From: Mucilaginibacter sp.
GTDB taxonomy: Bacteria > Bacteroidota > Bacteroidia > Sphingobacteriales > Sphingobacteriaceae
Length of the DNA: 64,000 nucleotides
Assembly (NCBI GenBank): GCA_028288025.1
Contig: JAQBOM010000015.1
Coordinates: 1-64,000, forward strand
Reading direction: 5' to 3'
Made by a program: the position numbers and the translations under genes. Shown piece by piece: positions 37,149-46,501 of the stretch. Every line of letters starts with the position of its first letter. Within the stretch, counting starts at the first letter, position 1. Under the pieces are notes generated by a model. It made no database searches. It saw only the letters and a list, made by a program, of their open reading frames with translations, and was not told the DNA's origin.

Positions 37149-38849
37149 ATGAAGCTACTAAGCCGTGTCTCCCTGCGTTTGAACCTGTTTGTTTTTATTG
37201 CTGTTTTCTGCTTGTCGGGAATTAACTCTGTTTGCGCACAAACAAAAGCCGCCGATACCGTTTCAACAAGCGGTGTTGAATTTACGTCTATCCCCACTGC
37301 CGCCGATAGCATGGCCGCGGCAAAGAAAAAGCAGGACAGCCTTAACAAAAAACAGGCTGTAATTACTGTCACAAAATCCACTTTGCCTGATCAGCCTCAA
37401 ACGCTTTGGGGTATATTTATTGCCGGCTTTTTAGGCGGCCTGCTGGCGATAACAATGCCGTGTATTTATCCCTTATTGCCATTAACGGTAAGTTTTTTTA
37501 CAAAAAAGGCCGGGTCAAGGGCTAAGGGTATTTTGCAGTCGTTGTTATATGGCATATCCATCATTGTTATTTATGTATCACTCGGCTTAATTATCACGCT
37601 GCTATTCGGGCCCGATGCATTAAATGCCCTGGCCACAAACGGCATTTTTAATATCTTCTTTTTCCTGCTGCTGGTGGTATTTGGCATATCATTTTTGGGT
37701 GCTTTTGAGATTAACCTCCCTAGTTCGCTGGCCAACAAACTTGACAAGAATTCGGACAAGGGAGGCCTTGTGGGTATATTTTTTATGGCGGCAACGCTGG
37801 TTGTGGTGTCGTTTTCGTGTACCGGGCCATTGGTTGGCAGTTTATTGGCCGCTGCCGCAACAAAAGGCGACCGCTTAGGCCCTGCAATTGGCATGTTTGG
37901 GTTTTCGCTCGCGCTGGCACTGCCTTTTACCATATTTGCGCTTTTCCCGTCGGCTCTAAAATCTTTGCCGAAATCAGGCGGATGGCTTAATAGTATTAAA
38001 GTGGTATTGGGTTTTCTCGAGCTGGGGTTTGCACTAAAATTCCTTTCAAATGTGGACCTGGCTTACCATTGGAATTGGTTTGACCGCGAGGTGTTTTTAT
38101 CGTTATGGATCGCCATAGGACTGTTAATGGGGCTGTATTTAATAGGAAAGATAAAATTCTCACACGATAGCGAGCTTACCCACCTTTCGGTGCCGCGTAC
38201 TTTTTTTGCGATCGGTGTGTTCGCCTTTGTCATTTACATGATCCCCGGGCTTTGGGGCGCCCCGCTAAAGGTGATCAGCGGGTTTTTGCCGCCACCGGCC
38301 ACGCAGGATTTCGATCTTTCGCGATCCATGGACAGCGGCTCTTCCGCGCCTGTCCAGCAGGTATCTATAACTACAAAAAAATATGAAGATATTTTCAAAC
38401 GCGGTAAGCATAGGGATTTGAATGAATGGTATGATTACAACCAGGCTTTACAGGTTTCTAAAGAATTAAAAAAACCGGTTTTAATTGATTTTACAGGATG
38501 GAATTGCGCAAACTGCCGCAAAATGGAAAATGATGTATGGCCGGATCCCGGGGTTCGCGCCCGGATGCAGAATGATTTTGTATTGCTTGAGCTATATGTT
38601 GATGAAAAAAGCCAGCTTCCCGAATCCGAATTTTACAATTCTTCATTCAGCGGAAAAAAGATAACCACCATTGGCGGCAAAAACAGCGACTTTGAAACAA
38701 CCAAATTCAATACCAATTCGCAGCCGTTTTATGTGATAATCGACGGTAACGGAAATATATTGGTGCCGCCCCAGAGCGCCAATTACAGTGTCGAAAACTA
38801 TACAAGGTTTTTAGATAGTGGTATTGCAGCCTATAAAGCGATCAGATAG
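37149..38849 (+). CDS. dsbD: DsbD-like membrane disulfide reductase (CcdA core + thioredoxin domain)
   Basis: 566 residues. After a signal-like N-terminus and a Lys/Ser-rich linker comes the eight-TM CcdA domain (about 85-350) with its redox Cys in ITMPCIYPLLP and VSFSCTGPLVG. The C-terminal thioredoxin domain (about 420-566) carries WNCANCRKME, the CxxC centre. It lacks the N-terminal acceptor domain, encoded just upstream as a separate gene. The system carries electrons from cytoplasmic thioredoxin to the periplasm. Confidence 0.92.
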   Translation: MKLLSRVSLRLNLFVFIAVFCLSGINSVCAQTKAADTVSTSGVEFTSIPTAADSMAAAKKKQDSLNKKQAVITVTKSTLPDQPQTLWGIFIAGFLGGLLAITMPCIYPLLPLTVSFFTKKAGSRAKGILQSLLYGISIIVIYVSLGLIITLLFGPDALNALATNGIFNIFFFLLLVVFGISFLGAFEINLPSSLANKLDKNSDKGGLVGIFFMAATLVVVSFSCTGPLVGSLLAAAATKGDRLGPAIGMFGFSLALALPFTIFALFPSALKSLPKSGGWLNSIKVVLGFLELGFALKFLSNVDLAYHWNWFDREVFLSLWIAIGLLMGLYLIGKIKFSHDSELTHLSVPRTFFAIGVFAFVIYMIPGLWGAPLKVISGFLPPPATQDFDLSRSMDSGSSAPVQQVSITTKKYEDIFKRGKHRDLNEWYDYNQALQVSKELKKPVLIDFTGWNCANCRKMENDVWPDPGVRARMQNDFVLLELYVDEKSQLPESEFYNSSFSGKKITTIGGKNSDFETTKFNTNSQPFYVIIDGNGNILVPPQSANYSVENYTRFLDSGIAAYKAIR

Positions 38850-38885
38850 TCTTGCTAAAAAGCGGTTTAAAAATAGAATAAATTT

Positions 38886-39035
38886 TTCATTGCCGTCGGC
38901 TTCAGCCAACGGTTAAATAAAATTGAGGAAGGTTTGCTTTAGCCAAATGATGTAACAGCGTGATATAGCAGCTTTTTTGGCTAAAGCCATTGCTTTCTTA
39001 CTAAGATCCCGTTGACTGAATTCAACGGCAATGAA
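38886..39035. repeat. Palindromic intergenic element A
   Basis: A nested inverted repeat: outer arms TTCATTGCCGT (38886-38896) and ACGGCAATGAA (39025-39035), inner arms GCTTTAGCCAAA (38936-38947) and TTTGGCTAAAGC (38976-38987), all perfect. Smaller hairpins lie in the outer part (CGTCGGCTTCAGCCAACG). No ORF. It is MITE/REP-like in design. Confidence 0.65.
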
Positions 39036-39078
39036 TTGCAGCTATAATATGTTTCCTCAATCGCGCTTAAACAGTCGC

Positions 39079-39290
39079 AATTCAAATTGTCGCTTCGCTA
39101 TCAAACGTTCCTACGGAACATGAAAATGATTTCATATATTTTTCTACTACCAACCATACGTCCCGATGGGACGATTATGGCAGTTTTCGTCCCATCGGGA
39201 CGTATGGTCGATAGCCTCGAAATCAAACCAGCATTGAGCGTTCCGTAGAAACCCCGCACGTACGGGGGTGAAAATGCGACAATTTGAATT
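39079..39290. repeat. Palindromic intergenic element B
   Basis: A second nested inverted repeat: outer arms AATTCAAATTGTCGC (39079-39093) and its complement (39276-39290), middle arms around CTACGGAAC / GTTCCGTAG with one mismatch, and a perfect 21-bp central arm (39053-39073 with 39188-39208) built on CGTCCCATCGGGACG. No ORF. It lies between dsbD and pfkA and is distinct in sequence from element A. Confidence 0.7.
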
Positions 39291-39374
39291 ACACCATTTT
39301 TAAACAGCTTCTAAAATTCTGACAAAAATTGACGTAAATTCGCGCAGATTTTAAAGAGATATTGGTTTATTAAA

Positions 39375-40352
39375 ATGGCCCAAATTAAAAATATAGGAGT
39401 TTATACGTCCGGCGGCGATTCGCCCGGGATGAATGCTGCCATAAGGGCGGTAGTGCGTTCGGCAATTTATTATAATGTGGAGGTTACGGGGATACGCCGG
39501 GGATACGACGGCATGATCAATGGTGATATGATCCCGATGAACCGCAAATCGGTTTCAAATATCATACAGCGTGGCGGCACGATATTGAAAACAGCCCGCA
39601 GCGAGCAATTTCTTACTGTTGAAGGCCGTAAACAGGCCTATGAACAGCTAAAAAAAAATAATATTGACGCATTGGTAGCCATTGGCGGCGACGGCACTTT
39701 TAGAGGGGCTAAAGCTTTAGGGCAGGAATACGATATGCCAATTGTAGGTTTGCCGAGCACCATTGACAATGACCTTTTGGGCACGGATTTCACCATTGGA
39801 TACGATACCGCCATCAATACGGTAATAGACGCGGTTGATAAGATAAGGGACACGGCGGAATCGCATGACAGGTTGTTTATTGTTGAAGTAATGGGCCGTG
39901 ATTCGGGCCTGATCGCTTTGCGTACCGGTATTGCTGCCGGAGCTGAAGCTATATTAATACCGGAGTCAAAGACCGACCTGCCAGCTGTATTTGAACGGTT
40001 GGAGAGCGGCCGGAAGGATAAAACCTCAAAGATTATTATGCTTGCCGAAAGCGGTGAAGCAGGTGACGCTTTTGAAATAGGACGGCAAATAAAAGAACGG
40101 TTCCCGAACTATGATACACGCATATCGGTATTGGGGCATATCCAGCGCGGCGGCAAGCCAACCTGTATGGACCGGGTGCTGGCCAGCAGGGTAGGCGTTG
40201 CCGCTGTTGAAGCCTTACTGGCAGGCCGCCGGAATGAAATGGTTGGGCTGATACACAACCAGATCGCTTACACGGCATTCGAACATGCCACCAAGCACTT
40301 TGTTGATGTTAATCCCGATTTTTTGAAGATCGTGGAGATATTGTCAATATAA
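39375..40352 (+). CDS. pfkA: ATP-dependent 6-phosphofructokinase
   Basis: A 325-residue PfkA that phosphorylates fructose 6-phosphate in glycolysis. Features: GVYTSGGDSPGMNAAIRAVV (ATP loop), GGDGTFRGA, PSTIDNDLLGTDFTIGYDTA with the catalytic Asp, EVMGRDSG, and GHIQRGGKP. Gly rather than Lys in the GGDGT context points to ATP rather than pyrophosphate use. It is monocistronic, with repeat elements on both sides. Confidence 0.96.
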   Translation: MAQIKNIGVYTSGGDSPGMNAAIRAVVRSAIYYNVEVTGIRRGYDGMINGDMIPMNRKSVSNIIQRGGTILKTARSEQFLTVEGRKQAYEQLKKNNIDALVAIGGDGTFRGAKALGQEYDMPIVGLPSTIDNDLLGTDFTIGYDTAINTVIDAVDKIRDTAESHDRLFIVEVMGRDSGLIALRTGIAAGAEAILIPESKTDLPAVFERLESGRKDKTSKIIMLAESGEAGDAFEIGRQIKERFPNYDTRISVLGHIQRGGKPTCMDRVLASRVGVAAVEALLAGRRNEMVGLIHNQIAYTAFEHATKHFVDVNPDFLKIVEILSI

Positions 40353-40361
40353 ATCACGTAG

Positions 40362-40550
40362 TCAAGAGCCAGGAGCCAGGAGCCAAGAATCAAGAGCCAG
40401 GGAGCCAAGAATCAAGAGCCAAGACAAAAAGAGGCAAGAAGAGAGAAGAAAGAACCAGGAGCCAGGAAAAAGCTAATTTTTGCTGGCTGTTTTCTTTTTA
40501 TGGAGTTTCTCTTTTGAGGCTCTTTTCTTGATTCTTTCTTCTTGAATCGC
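40362..40550. repeat. CAAGAGCCAGGAGC word repeat, imperfect palindrome
   Basis: About eight overlapping copies of CAAGAGCCAGGAGCC-like words (40362-40470), then complementary CTCTTTTCTTGATTCTTTCTTCTTG-like text to 40550, so the whole can fold back on itself. It fills the space between convergent pfkA and the TPR gene. Confidence 0.55.
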
Positions 40551-40573
40551 ATAAACCAGTAACGCACTCTCAA

Positions 40574-42631
40574 TTATGGCCCCGTGGCTATATTTAGTGC
40601 TGCAAGGGCATTATTCCGGTATTTGAAATCGGGCTTATAGGTGTTTCCTCCAAGCTGAACGGCCATGTCATAATCCGCTATAGCCCTCCGGTGATTTATC
40701 TTTGTTCTGCCCAATTTATAATAAGCGTAGCCCCGGGTGTTATAAGCAGCTGCCTCTTTTGGATTTAACGCAATGGCTTTGTCACAATCTGCTATCGCAT
40801 CGGCATAATGGCCCAACCGGTTATTTAACTGTGCCCTTGAGTCGTAAGCCGCTGCCAGTTTTGGATCGAGTTCAATAGCTTTGTTGCAATCGGCCATCGC
40901 TTCGGTATACTTACCCAGGTACATTTCGGCATATCCGCGGTTATTATAGGCGAGCGCGTATTTCTGATCCAGATCAATAGCCTGGTCATAGTCCATTATC
41001 GCATCTGCATAACGGCCCAGCTGATCTTTCGTATACCCTCTGCTCAAATAGTTAGAGGCCGACTTTGGCTCTAAAGCAATGGCCTGGTCAAAGTCCGAAA
41101 TAGCTTCGGCATAACGTTCCAGATTGTTTTTTGCGTGCCCCCGGTTAACATAAACCTGGGTGTATTTTGGATCAATTGCCAGGGCCTGGCCATAATCAGC
41201 AATAGCATCGGCATACTTACCCAAGTAATTTTTTGCCAGCCCGCGGATGCTATAGGCCCAGCTGCTTTTTGAATTTACTTGCAGCGCCTTATCACAATCA
41301 GCAATGGCGCCGTCATAATTGCCATTGTTAATTTTCTCAACCGCTCCCTTAACCAATTCATCGGCCGAGTGACCATCGCCTGCATTCATGGCTGCCGTGG
41401 CCTCTTCGCGATATTTGTAATACGGCGTGTAACTGCTGCCACCCGCCTGAAGGGCCATATCGTAGTCCTCAACGGCCTTTTGGTAGTTAGCTTTGGAACC
41501 ACCTATTTTATAATATGCATTACCGCGGCTATTATATGCCTTCGCATATTTGGGGTCTAAAGCTATGGCTTTATCAAAATCGGGTATGGCGTCGGTATAG
41601 TTGCCTAAAATGCTTTTTACGTAGGCGCGTGCATACCAGCCGTTTTTATTTTGCGGGTCAACCGAAATAGCCTGGTTATAATCAGTTAAGGCATCGGTAT
41701 AGCGGCCTAAATGATCCTTCGCATACCCGCGTGCGTACCACGCGGATTTGTAATTTGGGTTTTTGGTTAATGTATAGTCATAGTCAGCTATAGCTTCGGC
41801 GTATTGTTTTAAACTGCTTTTGGCTACACCGCGATTGTAATACGCATCAATGTAGTTTGGATCGATCGAAATCACCTTACTATAGTCAATAATCGCCTCG
41901 TCATAGCGGCCCAAATTATCTTTTGCGTAGCCCCGCGCATAGTAGCCGTCTTTATAATTTGCGTCTATACTAATTGCCTGGTCGTAATCAGTAATTGCAT
42001 CGGCATATCGCTCCAGGTGCTCTTTAGCAAGTCCGCGGTTATAGTATCCATCGGTATAAGCCGGGTTTATGGATAATGACTTGTCATAATCATTAACCGC
42101 ATCGGTATACCGGCCTAAATGGTGATATGCAATCCCGCGGTTATTGTAGGCCAATGCATACCTGGAGTCCAGCGCTATTGCCTGGTCGTAATCTGCGAGC
42201 GCATCTGAATAACGTCCCGCATCGGCTTTCGCATTGCCGCGACTATTGTAGGCCGTAGAATATTGCGAGTCTAAAGATATAGCCTGGCTGTAATCGGCAA
42301 TTGCATCATCATATCTTCCTAAAGCGGCTTTTGCTAACCCCCTGTTAAACCATGCTTGTTTATAATTAGCCGACAATGCAATGGCCTGGTCGTAATCACT
42401 AATAGCTTCATTATGGTGGTTTATGTCATGTTTAACTATGCCCCTTACATTGTAGGCCCAGGCGTTTTGCGAATTTAGTTGCAGCGCCTGGTTACAATCG
42501 GAGATAGCGCCCTGGTAATCTTTGTTATCTAACTTGGTTACCGCCTTTTTAACCCAGTCATCTGAAGATTGGGCAAACAGTATTTGGGCGAAAGGCAATA
42601 AAAATAATAAAATGAGTACACGCTTTTTCAT
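40574..42631 (-). CDS. Exported TPR-repeat protein with two homologous halves
   Basis: A 685-residue protein: a signal peptide (MKKRVLILLFLLPFAQILFAQ), then about 17-18 tetratricopeptide repeats of 34 residues (GRYDDAIADYSQAISLDSQY and variants). It consists of two blocks with matching openings (WVKKAVTKLDNKDYQGAISD; ELVKGAVEKINNGNYDGAIAD) and matching ends (VEDYDMALQAGG / IADYDMAVQLGG plus a YKYR segment). The first block has more repeats. It is a protein-interaction scaffold, probably periplasmic. I chose ATG 42631 because it opens the signal peptide; the frame extends to 42691. Confidence 0.88.
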   Translation of the reverse strand: MKKRVLILLFLLPFAQILFAQSSDDWVKKAVTKLDNKDYQGAISDCNQALQLNSQNAWAYNVRGIVKHDINHHNEAISDYDQAIALSANYKQAWFNRGLAKAALGRYDDAIADYSQAISLDSQYSTAYNSRGNAKADAGRYSDALADYDQAIALDSRYALAYNNRGIAYHHLGRYTDAVNDYDKSLSINPAYTDGYYNRGLAKEHLERYADAITDYDQAISIDANYKDGYYARGYAKDNLGRYDEAIIDYSKVISIDPNYIDAYYNRGVAKSSLKQYAEAIADYDYTLTKNPNYKSAWYARGYAKDHLGRYTDALTDYNQAISVDPQNKNGWYARAYVKSILGNYTDAIPDFDKAIALDPKYAKAYNSRGNAYYKIGGSKANYQKAVEDYDMALQAGGSSYTPYYKYREEATAAMNAGDGHSADELVKGAVEKINNGNYDGAIADCDKALQVNSKSSWAYSIRGLAKNYLGKYADAIADYGQALAIDPKYTQVYVNRGHAKNNLERYAEAISDFDQAIALEPKSASNYLSRGYTKDQLGRYADAIMDYDQAIDLDQKYALAYNNRGYAEMYLGKYTEAMADCNKAIELDPKLAAAYDSRAQLNNRLGHYADAIADCDKAIALNPKEAAAYNTRGYAYYKLGRTKINHRRAIADYDMAVQLGGNTYKPDFKYRNNALAALNIATGP

Positions 42632-42803
42632 AGCTGGTTTTTTTAATGGTTTGTGCCGGTACCTTGCATATATGATTGAACCAAAATTCAATCAGGCTTA
42701 TACCGAAATTTCCTAATACTAATATAACCGATTTTATAAAGGCGGGAAAGTACCCAAACGGGTACCATGGTTTTAAAATAATTCAGATTTTAGCGCGAAA
42801 ATA

Positions 42804-43427
42804 TCATGACTGAAATTTCCATTTTATCACGGCCTCAACCTTGTTTTGGACATGCATTTTCAGGTAGATATTTTTGATATGTTTTTTAATGGCATGCACG
42901 GTAACGTCCAGGCTATCTGCGATCTCTTTCACCAGCTTACCTTCGGCCATCAGGTCGAGCACCTGTTTTTCGCGTGCGGTAAATAGCTGGTGGCCGTCAT
43001 TGGTTACAGCAGGCTGAAAATGCCGGATTATTTTTCGCGCGATACCCGGGCTCATGGGCGAGCCGCCGTTATGGATATCTTTAATGGCATTAAATATCAT
43101 TTCGGGCGGGGCGCTTTTCAGCAAATAGCCTGTCGCTCCGGCATTTAAGGCTTCAAATATTTTTTCATCCTCTTCAAAAACAGTAAGTATCATAAACTGG
43201 ATGCTGGGGCAGTCCAATTTTAACTTGCGGATACATTCAATACCATTCATTCCCGGTAGCTGGATATCAGTTAATACAACATCGGGTAAAATTTCGGGCA
43301 CCTTTAGCAGGGCGCTTTCCGCATCCTTCCATATCCCGGCAAGGTGCAACTCATCCGACAGCCGCAACAGGGATGCTACGGCCGCACTGTAATTTTCAGT
43401 ATCCTCGATTAGTCCTACTGATATCAT
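42804..43427 (-). CDS. LuxR-family response regulator
   Basis: A 207-residue regulator: receiver with ED at 8-9, Asp 54 (DVVLTDIQLPGMNG) and Lys in YLLKSAPP, then a LuxR helix-turn-helix (TAREKQVLDLMAEGKLVKEI, TVHAIKKHIKNIYLKM; about 145-200). It follows the TPR kinase gene by 47 bp on the same strand and is presumably its partner. A hairpin with a T-run at the kinase stop codon should reduce read-through. Confidence 0.93.
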   Translation of the reverse strand: MISVGLIEDTENYSAAVASLLRLSDELHLAGIWKDAESALLKVPEILPDVVLTDIQLPGMNGIECIRKLKLDCPSIQFMILTVFEEDEKIFEALNAGATGYLLKSAPPEMIFNAIKDIHNGGSPMSPGIARKIIRHFQPAVTNDGHQLFTAREKQVLDLMAEGKLVKEIADSLDVTVHAIKKHIKNIYLKMHVQNKVEAVIKWKFQS

Positions 43428-43461
43428 TGCTTTTATAGTGATGGAAAGTTACCGATAATAG

Positions 43462-43490
43462 AATAAAAAAAAAGCTACCTGTTTGGGTAG
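43462..43490 (-). terminator. Terminator overlapping the kinase stop codon
   Basis: On the minus strand CTACC (43490-43486), a 6-nt loop and GGTAG (43479-43475) are followed by C and nine or more T. The stem includes the TAG stop of the kinase gene. It lies between kinase and regulator genes. Confidence 0.6.
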
Positions 43491-45454
43491 TTTGGCAAAT
43501 GAATTTCGAGCTTTATCACTGTGCCTTTACTGCTTTGAATGCTGAATTTTCCTTTTACGGCATTCATTCGCTGCCGGATGTTTTTTAGCCCGTTCCCGGT
43601 TTTTGGTCCGGTATCAGGTATAAACCCTTTCCCGTTATCCTTTACCCGGATAAGGAGCGTTTTGCGGTCGATGTGCACATTAAGTTCAACGCATGAGGCA
43701 TCGGCATGTTTAATAATATTGTTCAGCAATTCTTTAACGCATAAAAAAATATTGCGTCTTAATTCGTTATCGATCTCAATTTCGGGAATTGTTAAGGGGT
43801 AAATAATGTTGGTTTGATAGGCAAGCGGTTCAAATAACAACACAAAATATTGCCGGATAAACAACAGTAAATTATCCAGCCGGTCGTTCCCGGGATTTAA
43901 CGACCATACAATTTCTTTCAGTTGCTCAACCAATTCGGTACCCAGGGCGGCTATCCGGTCTATATTTGGGCCGTCGCGGCTGTCGGCCAATTTTAATTTC
44001 AGCATATTTACGTAGATCAGCATAGTTGAAAGCCCGGTGCCGATATCATCGTGCATATCGCTGCTTATGCGCTGTCGTTCGGTTTGTACTGCCAACTGCT
44101 TCTCGAAATTGAGCTTTTGCTGTTTAATGCCCCCCTGTATGTATAGGAGCAGGATGAGAATACATGCAACGAACGTAACAAAGCCAATAATTACATTACG
44201 GATCAAGCTTTGACGTGCTGTCTCGGTTTCTTTAAGCTTTTGCCGCTCGTTAAGCAAAACTATTTCCTTATCTCTTCGCTCAACCTCCAGCTTGTTGATC
44301 TCGCGGTTAACTTTTTCGTTTATAATTGAATCCTTTAGGCCGGTAAACACAAGCTGGTAATGATAGGCGCTATCATATTGGTGCTGAAGCGCAAAGTTTT
44401 TTGAAATACCCCTGTAAGCATCGCGGATATCCTCATAATGCAGTATGGATTTTGCCAGCAATAACCCTTTGTTAAGGTACAGGCCGGCTTGCTTATAATC
44501 CTTTAATGAACTGTAAATATCGCCGGCATTGATATAATAGCTTGCCAGGTCGTAATTGTTAAATATATTTCCTTTTTTGCTATGAGGGGCAAAAACCGCC
44601 AGTGCATATCGCAAGGCAAGTTTATAATTCCCGGCCTGTTTATATGCAGTGCTAATTTTGAATAAAGTGTAGGGTACCCGGTCGGGCCTGAACACCATCC
44701 GCTGCCTGTCCAGGGGTTCCATCTCATTCATTTTATCATAAATACCGAATGCCGTAAAAAAATACTTCAAAGCAGTTTGATAATCGTTTTTCAGCAAATA
44801 ACCATCGGCTATGCCATTGCTCGCATCAGCAACCATCATCCGGTTATGCATTTCATTTGCCAGTGCCAGGTAGCGCGTATAATATTTAATGCCGGCATCC
44901 GCTTTTTCCTGTTTCAAATAAATAAACCCGGCCTGGTTATCAAAATGGCCCTGGTTCTCCTTGTCGCCTAATTGTTCGGCAAGAGAAAGGCCCTTTTGCG
45001 CAATATCCATCGCATTTGCATAATCCGCCTGGTAATAATAGGCGTTTAAAGCGGAATTATAAATGGCATATACATCGGCATATAATTTATGCGTTTCGGC
45101 TATTTTTATGGCATCCTTATAAAAACGTATAGCTAGAGGATAGTTCTTTTCGCTTTCCGCGTGGGCGCCGTCCTGCAAAAATGATCGTTCGACGCCCCGT
45201 GGGTAGTTTAATTTATATGAAAGCGTTCTGGCGGTTTTAGTAATAGCCACTACAGTGTCGGGCGAAAAGCCTTCCAGCTGTTGTGCATATTTGAGATAGA
45301 TCAACACCTTATTGGTGTCGTTCTTTAAATTTTTGGATTCCTTTTTAAATTCAGTATATGTTTTTTGAGATAGATTGACTATTCTCCTTTGAGAAAAAGA
45401 AGCAAGGCAGGTGACTAACAGATAAGCACAAATCAGGAAAAGATGCTTATACAT
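43475..45454 (-). CDS. TPR-containing HisKA_3 sensor histidine kinase
   Basis: A 659-residue kinase: signal peptide (about 1-21), a periplasmic region with six or more TPR units (about 100-380), a heptad linker, a TM helix (about 419-438), then the HisKA_3 motif SSDMHDDIGTGLSTML (phospho-His 468) and an ATPase domain (KELLNNIIKHADAS, KDNGKGF, TGNGLKNIRQRM). This periplasmic-TPR architecture is common in Bacteroidota and probably senses a protein or peptide partner. The regulator gene follows. Confidence 0.93.
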   Translation of the reverse strand: MYKHLFLICAYLLVTCLASFSQRRIVNLSQKTYTEFKKESKNLKNDTNKVLIYLKYAQQLEGFSPDTVVAITKTARTLSYKLNYPRGVERSFLQDGAHAESEKNYPLAIRFYKDAIKIAETHKLYADVYAIYNSALNAYYYQADYANAMDIAQKGLSLAEQLGDKENQGHFDNQAGFIYLKQEKADAGIKYYTRYLALANEMHNRMMVADASNGIADGYLLKNDYQTALKYFFTAFGIYDKMNEMEPLDRQRMVFRPDRVPYTLFKISTAYKQAGNYKLALRYALAVFAPHSKKGNIFNNYDLASYYINAGDIYSSLKDYKQAGLYLNKGLLLAKSILHYEDIRDAYRGISKNFALQHQYDSAYHYQLVFTGLKDSIINEKVNREINKLEVERRDKEIVLLNERQKLKETETARQSLIRNVIIGFVTFVACILILLLYIQGGIKQQKLNFEKQLAVQTERQRISSDMHDDIGTGLSTMLIYVNMLKLKLADSRDGPNIDRIAALGTELVEQLKEIVWSLNPGNDRLDNLLLFIRQYFVLLFEPLAYQTNIIYPLTIPEIEIDNELRRNIFLCVKELLNNIIKHADASCVELNVHIDRKTLLIRVKDNGKGFIPDTGPKTGNGLKNIRQRMNAVKGKFSIQSSKGTVIKLEIHLPNYPNR

Positions 45455-45499
45455 GGATTAAGTGATTAATTACATGAAAGTTACGGATAATGGGGTTAA

Positions 45500-45585
45500 G
45501 ATGCAAGATGCCAAGAGCCAGGAAGCAAGGGCCAAGATTTTAGAGTTAAGAAGCAAGATGTCAAGAAGCAAGACCGTCGAAACCA
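45500..45585. repeat. CAAGATGCCAAGAGCC word repeat
   Basis: Overlapping CAAGA/AAGCAAG words of the same kind as at 40362-40470 and in the flank of the 58390 repeat, at the upstream end of the kinase gene. Confidence 0.45.
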
Positions 45586-45624
45586 GGTAAGGGTAAAAAG
45601 CTCCGGAAGGTGATCGTCAAAATT

Positions 45625-45850
45625 TCAAGTGTGCCACCCGGTACAGTATCCTGGGAAGAGAAAACACGATAAAACTCTCAACGCGTCAGAGCGGGGAATA
45701 GCCCGTCCCGATCCTATTTCGGGAAAGCTATCTCTGCATTTGCAAATCAATGAACCGAAATATTGTCTGAAACGAAAAAATTCGTGCAGCTGTGATCAAA
45801 ACGATAAAATTCTTTACTGGTCAGCGGAGTCACGAGTGCGCCACCACTTT
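45625..45850. mobile_element. Possible insertion-sequence end remnant (IS21-like)
   Basis: GTGTGCCACCC near 45630 and AGTGCGCCACCA near 45836 are two copies of a GTGnGCCACC-type word, resembling the multiple terminal repeats of IS21-family elements. A 91-codon frame between (45629-45904) encodes nothing recognisable. No transposase remains. Assignment is by recollection of such repeats only. Confidence 0.3.
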
Positions 45851-46133
45851 GCTCTGGAGTTATTCAGCCCCCGATCTTTCGATGGCATTTTAAGATGCAT
45901 ATAAGTATGCGGCCGGGCAATGCACATGTTGAGCAAATCAGCTTGTCGTGTGCATTATTCGCCGCGTCATGGAACACTATGTGAGATTAGGAAATAAGGC
46001 ATTCATTCCTCGTAATAGACACAAAACGTAACGCCAGGTTGCCATCAAAATTTTTATATGCTTATTCAAGCACCTAAAATGTTTTGATCAGCTATTTCCG
46101 CTATCGCGGGCTGAACCTGTCATTCCTTTTGTT
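45851..46133. other. Intergenic debris, nothing recognised
   Basis: About 280 bp with no ORF of note and no hairpin I can support. Confidence 0.4.
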
Positions 46134-46442
46134 AGGCTAAAACTCGTCATTCATAAAAGCTCTCTTTGTCTGCGACTGATCTTCACGTCCGTTCAGAACA
46201 GGTCTCCGTCAACCGCTTTTTGTGTTTGGCTCGCCTGCTCTCTCGCAACTGGCTTCACCATAGGGATGCGTAATGCCCCCGCATTTCCTCACCCGCTGCA
46301 TTACACCCTGATCCCTATTGTTCGTGTGAAGACATTCTATGCAGCCCCGATGCTTTTCATGCATAGACCCGTTGCTCAGCTCGCGCCAACTCCGCTATGC
46401 TGCGTTGGTTCGGGTGGCTCGCATTTCTATCGGATTTAGTAT
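46134..46442. other. GC-rich block open on both strands
   Basis: A plus-strand frame stays open for about 100 codons up to a TAG at 46442 but has only a late ATG (55 codons: MRNAPAFPHPLHYT...). The minus strand also has an open stretch. Base composition differs from the AT-rich sequence to its right. It may be a decayed gene, the end of a mobile element or a structured RNA. Confidence 0.35.
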
Positions 46443-46447
46443 ATTTG
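46440..46447 (+). promoter_or_regulatory. Orphan -7 element
   Basis: TATATTTG followed by CAG is a perfect TAnnTTTG match not facing any close gene. A transcript from it would run into the hairpin at 46502-46534, 60-90 nt away. Confidence 0.35.
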
Positions 46448-46501
46448 CAGCTTATTTCAATGCACCTATTCATTCGTGCATATTGTGATAAGGTTTAGGT
46501 A

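Noticed and set aside
40362..40480. CRISPR array
   Set aside because: Repeated CAAGAGCCAGGAGC words overlap, vary and have no spacers or cas genes.
45629..45904. 91-codon plus-strand frame in debris
   Set aside because: Composition and content do not look coding; it spans the suspected IS-end words.
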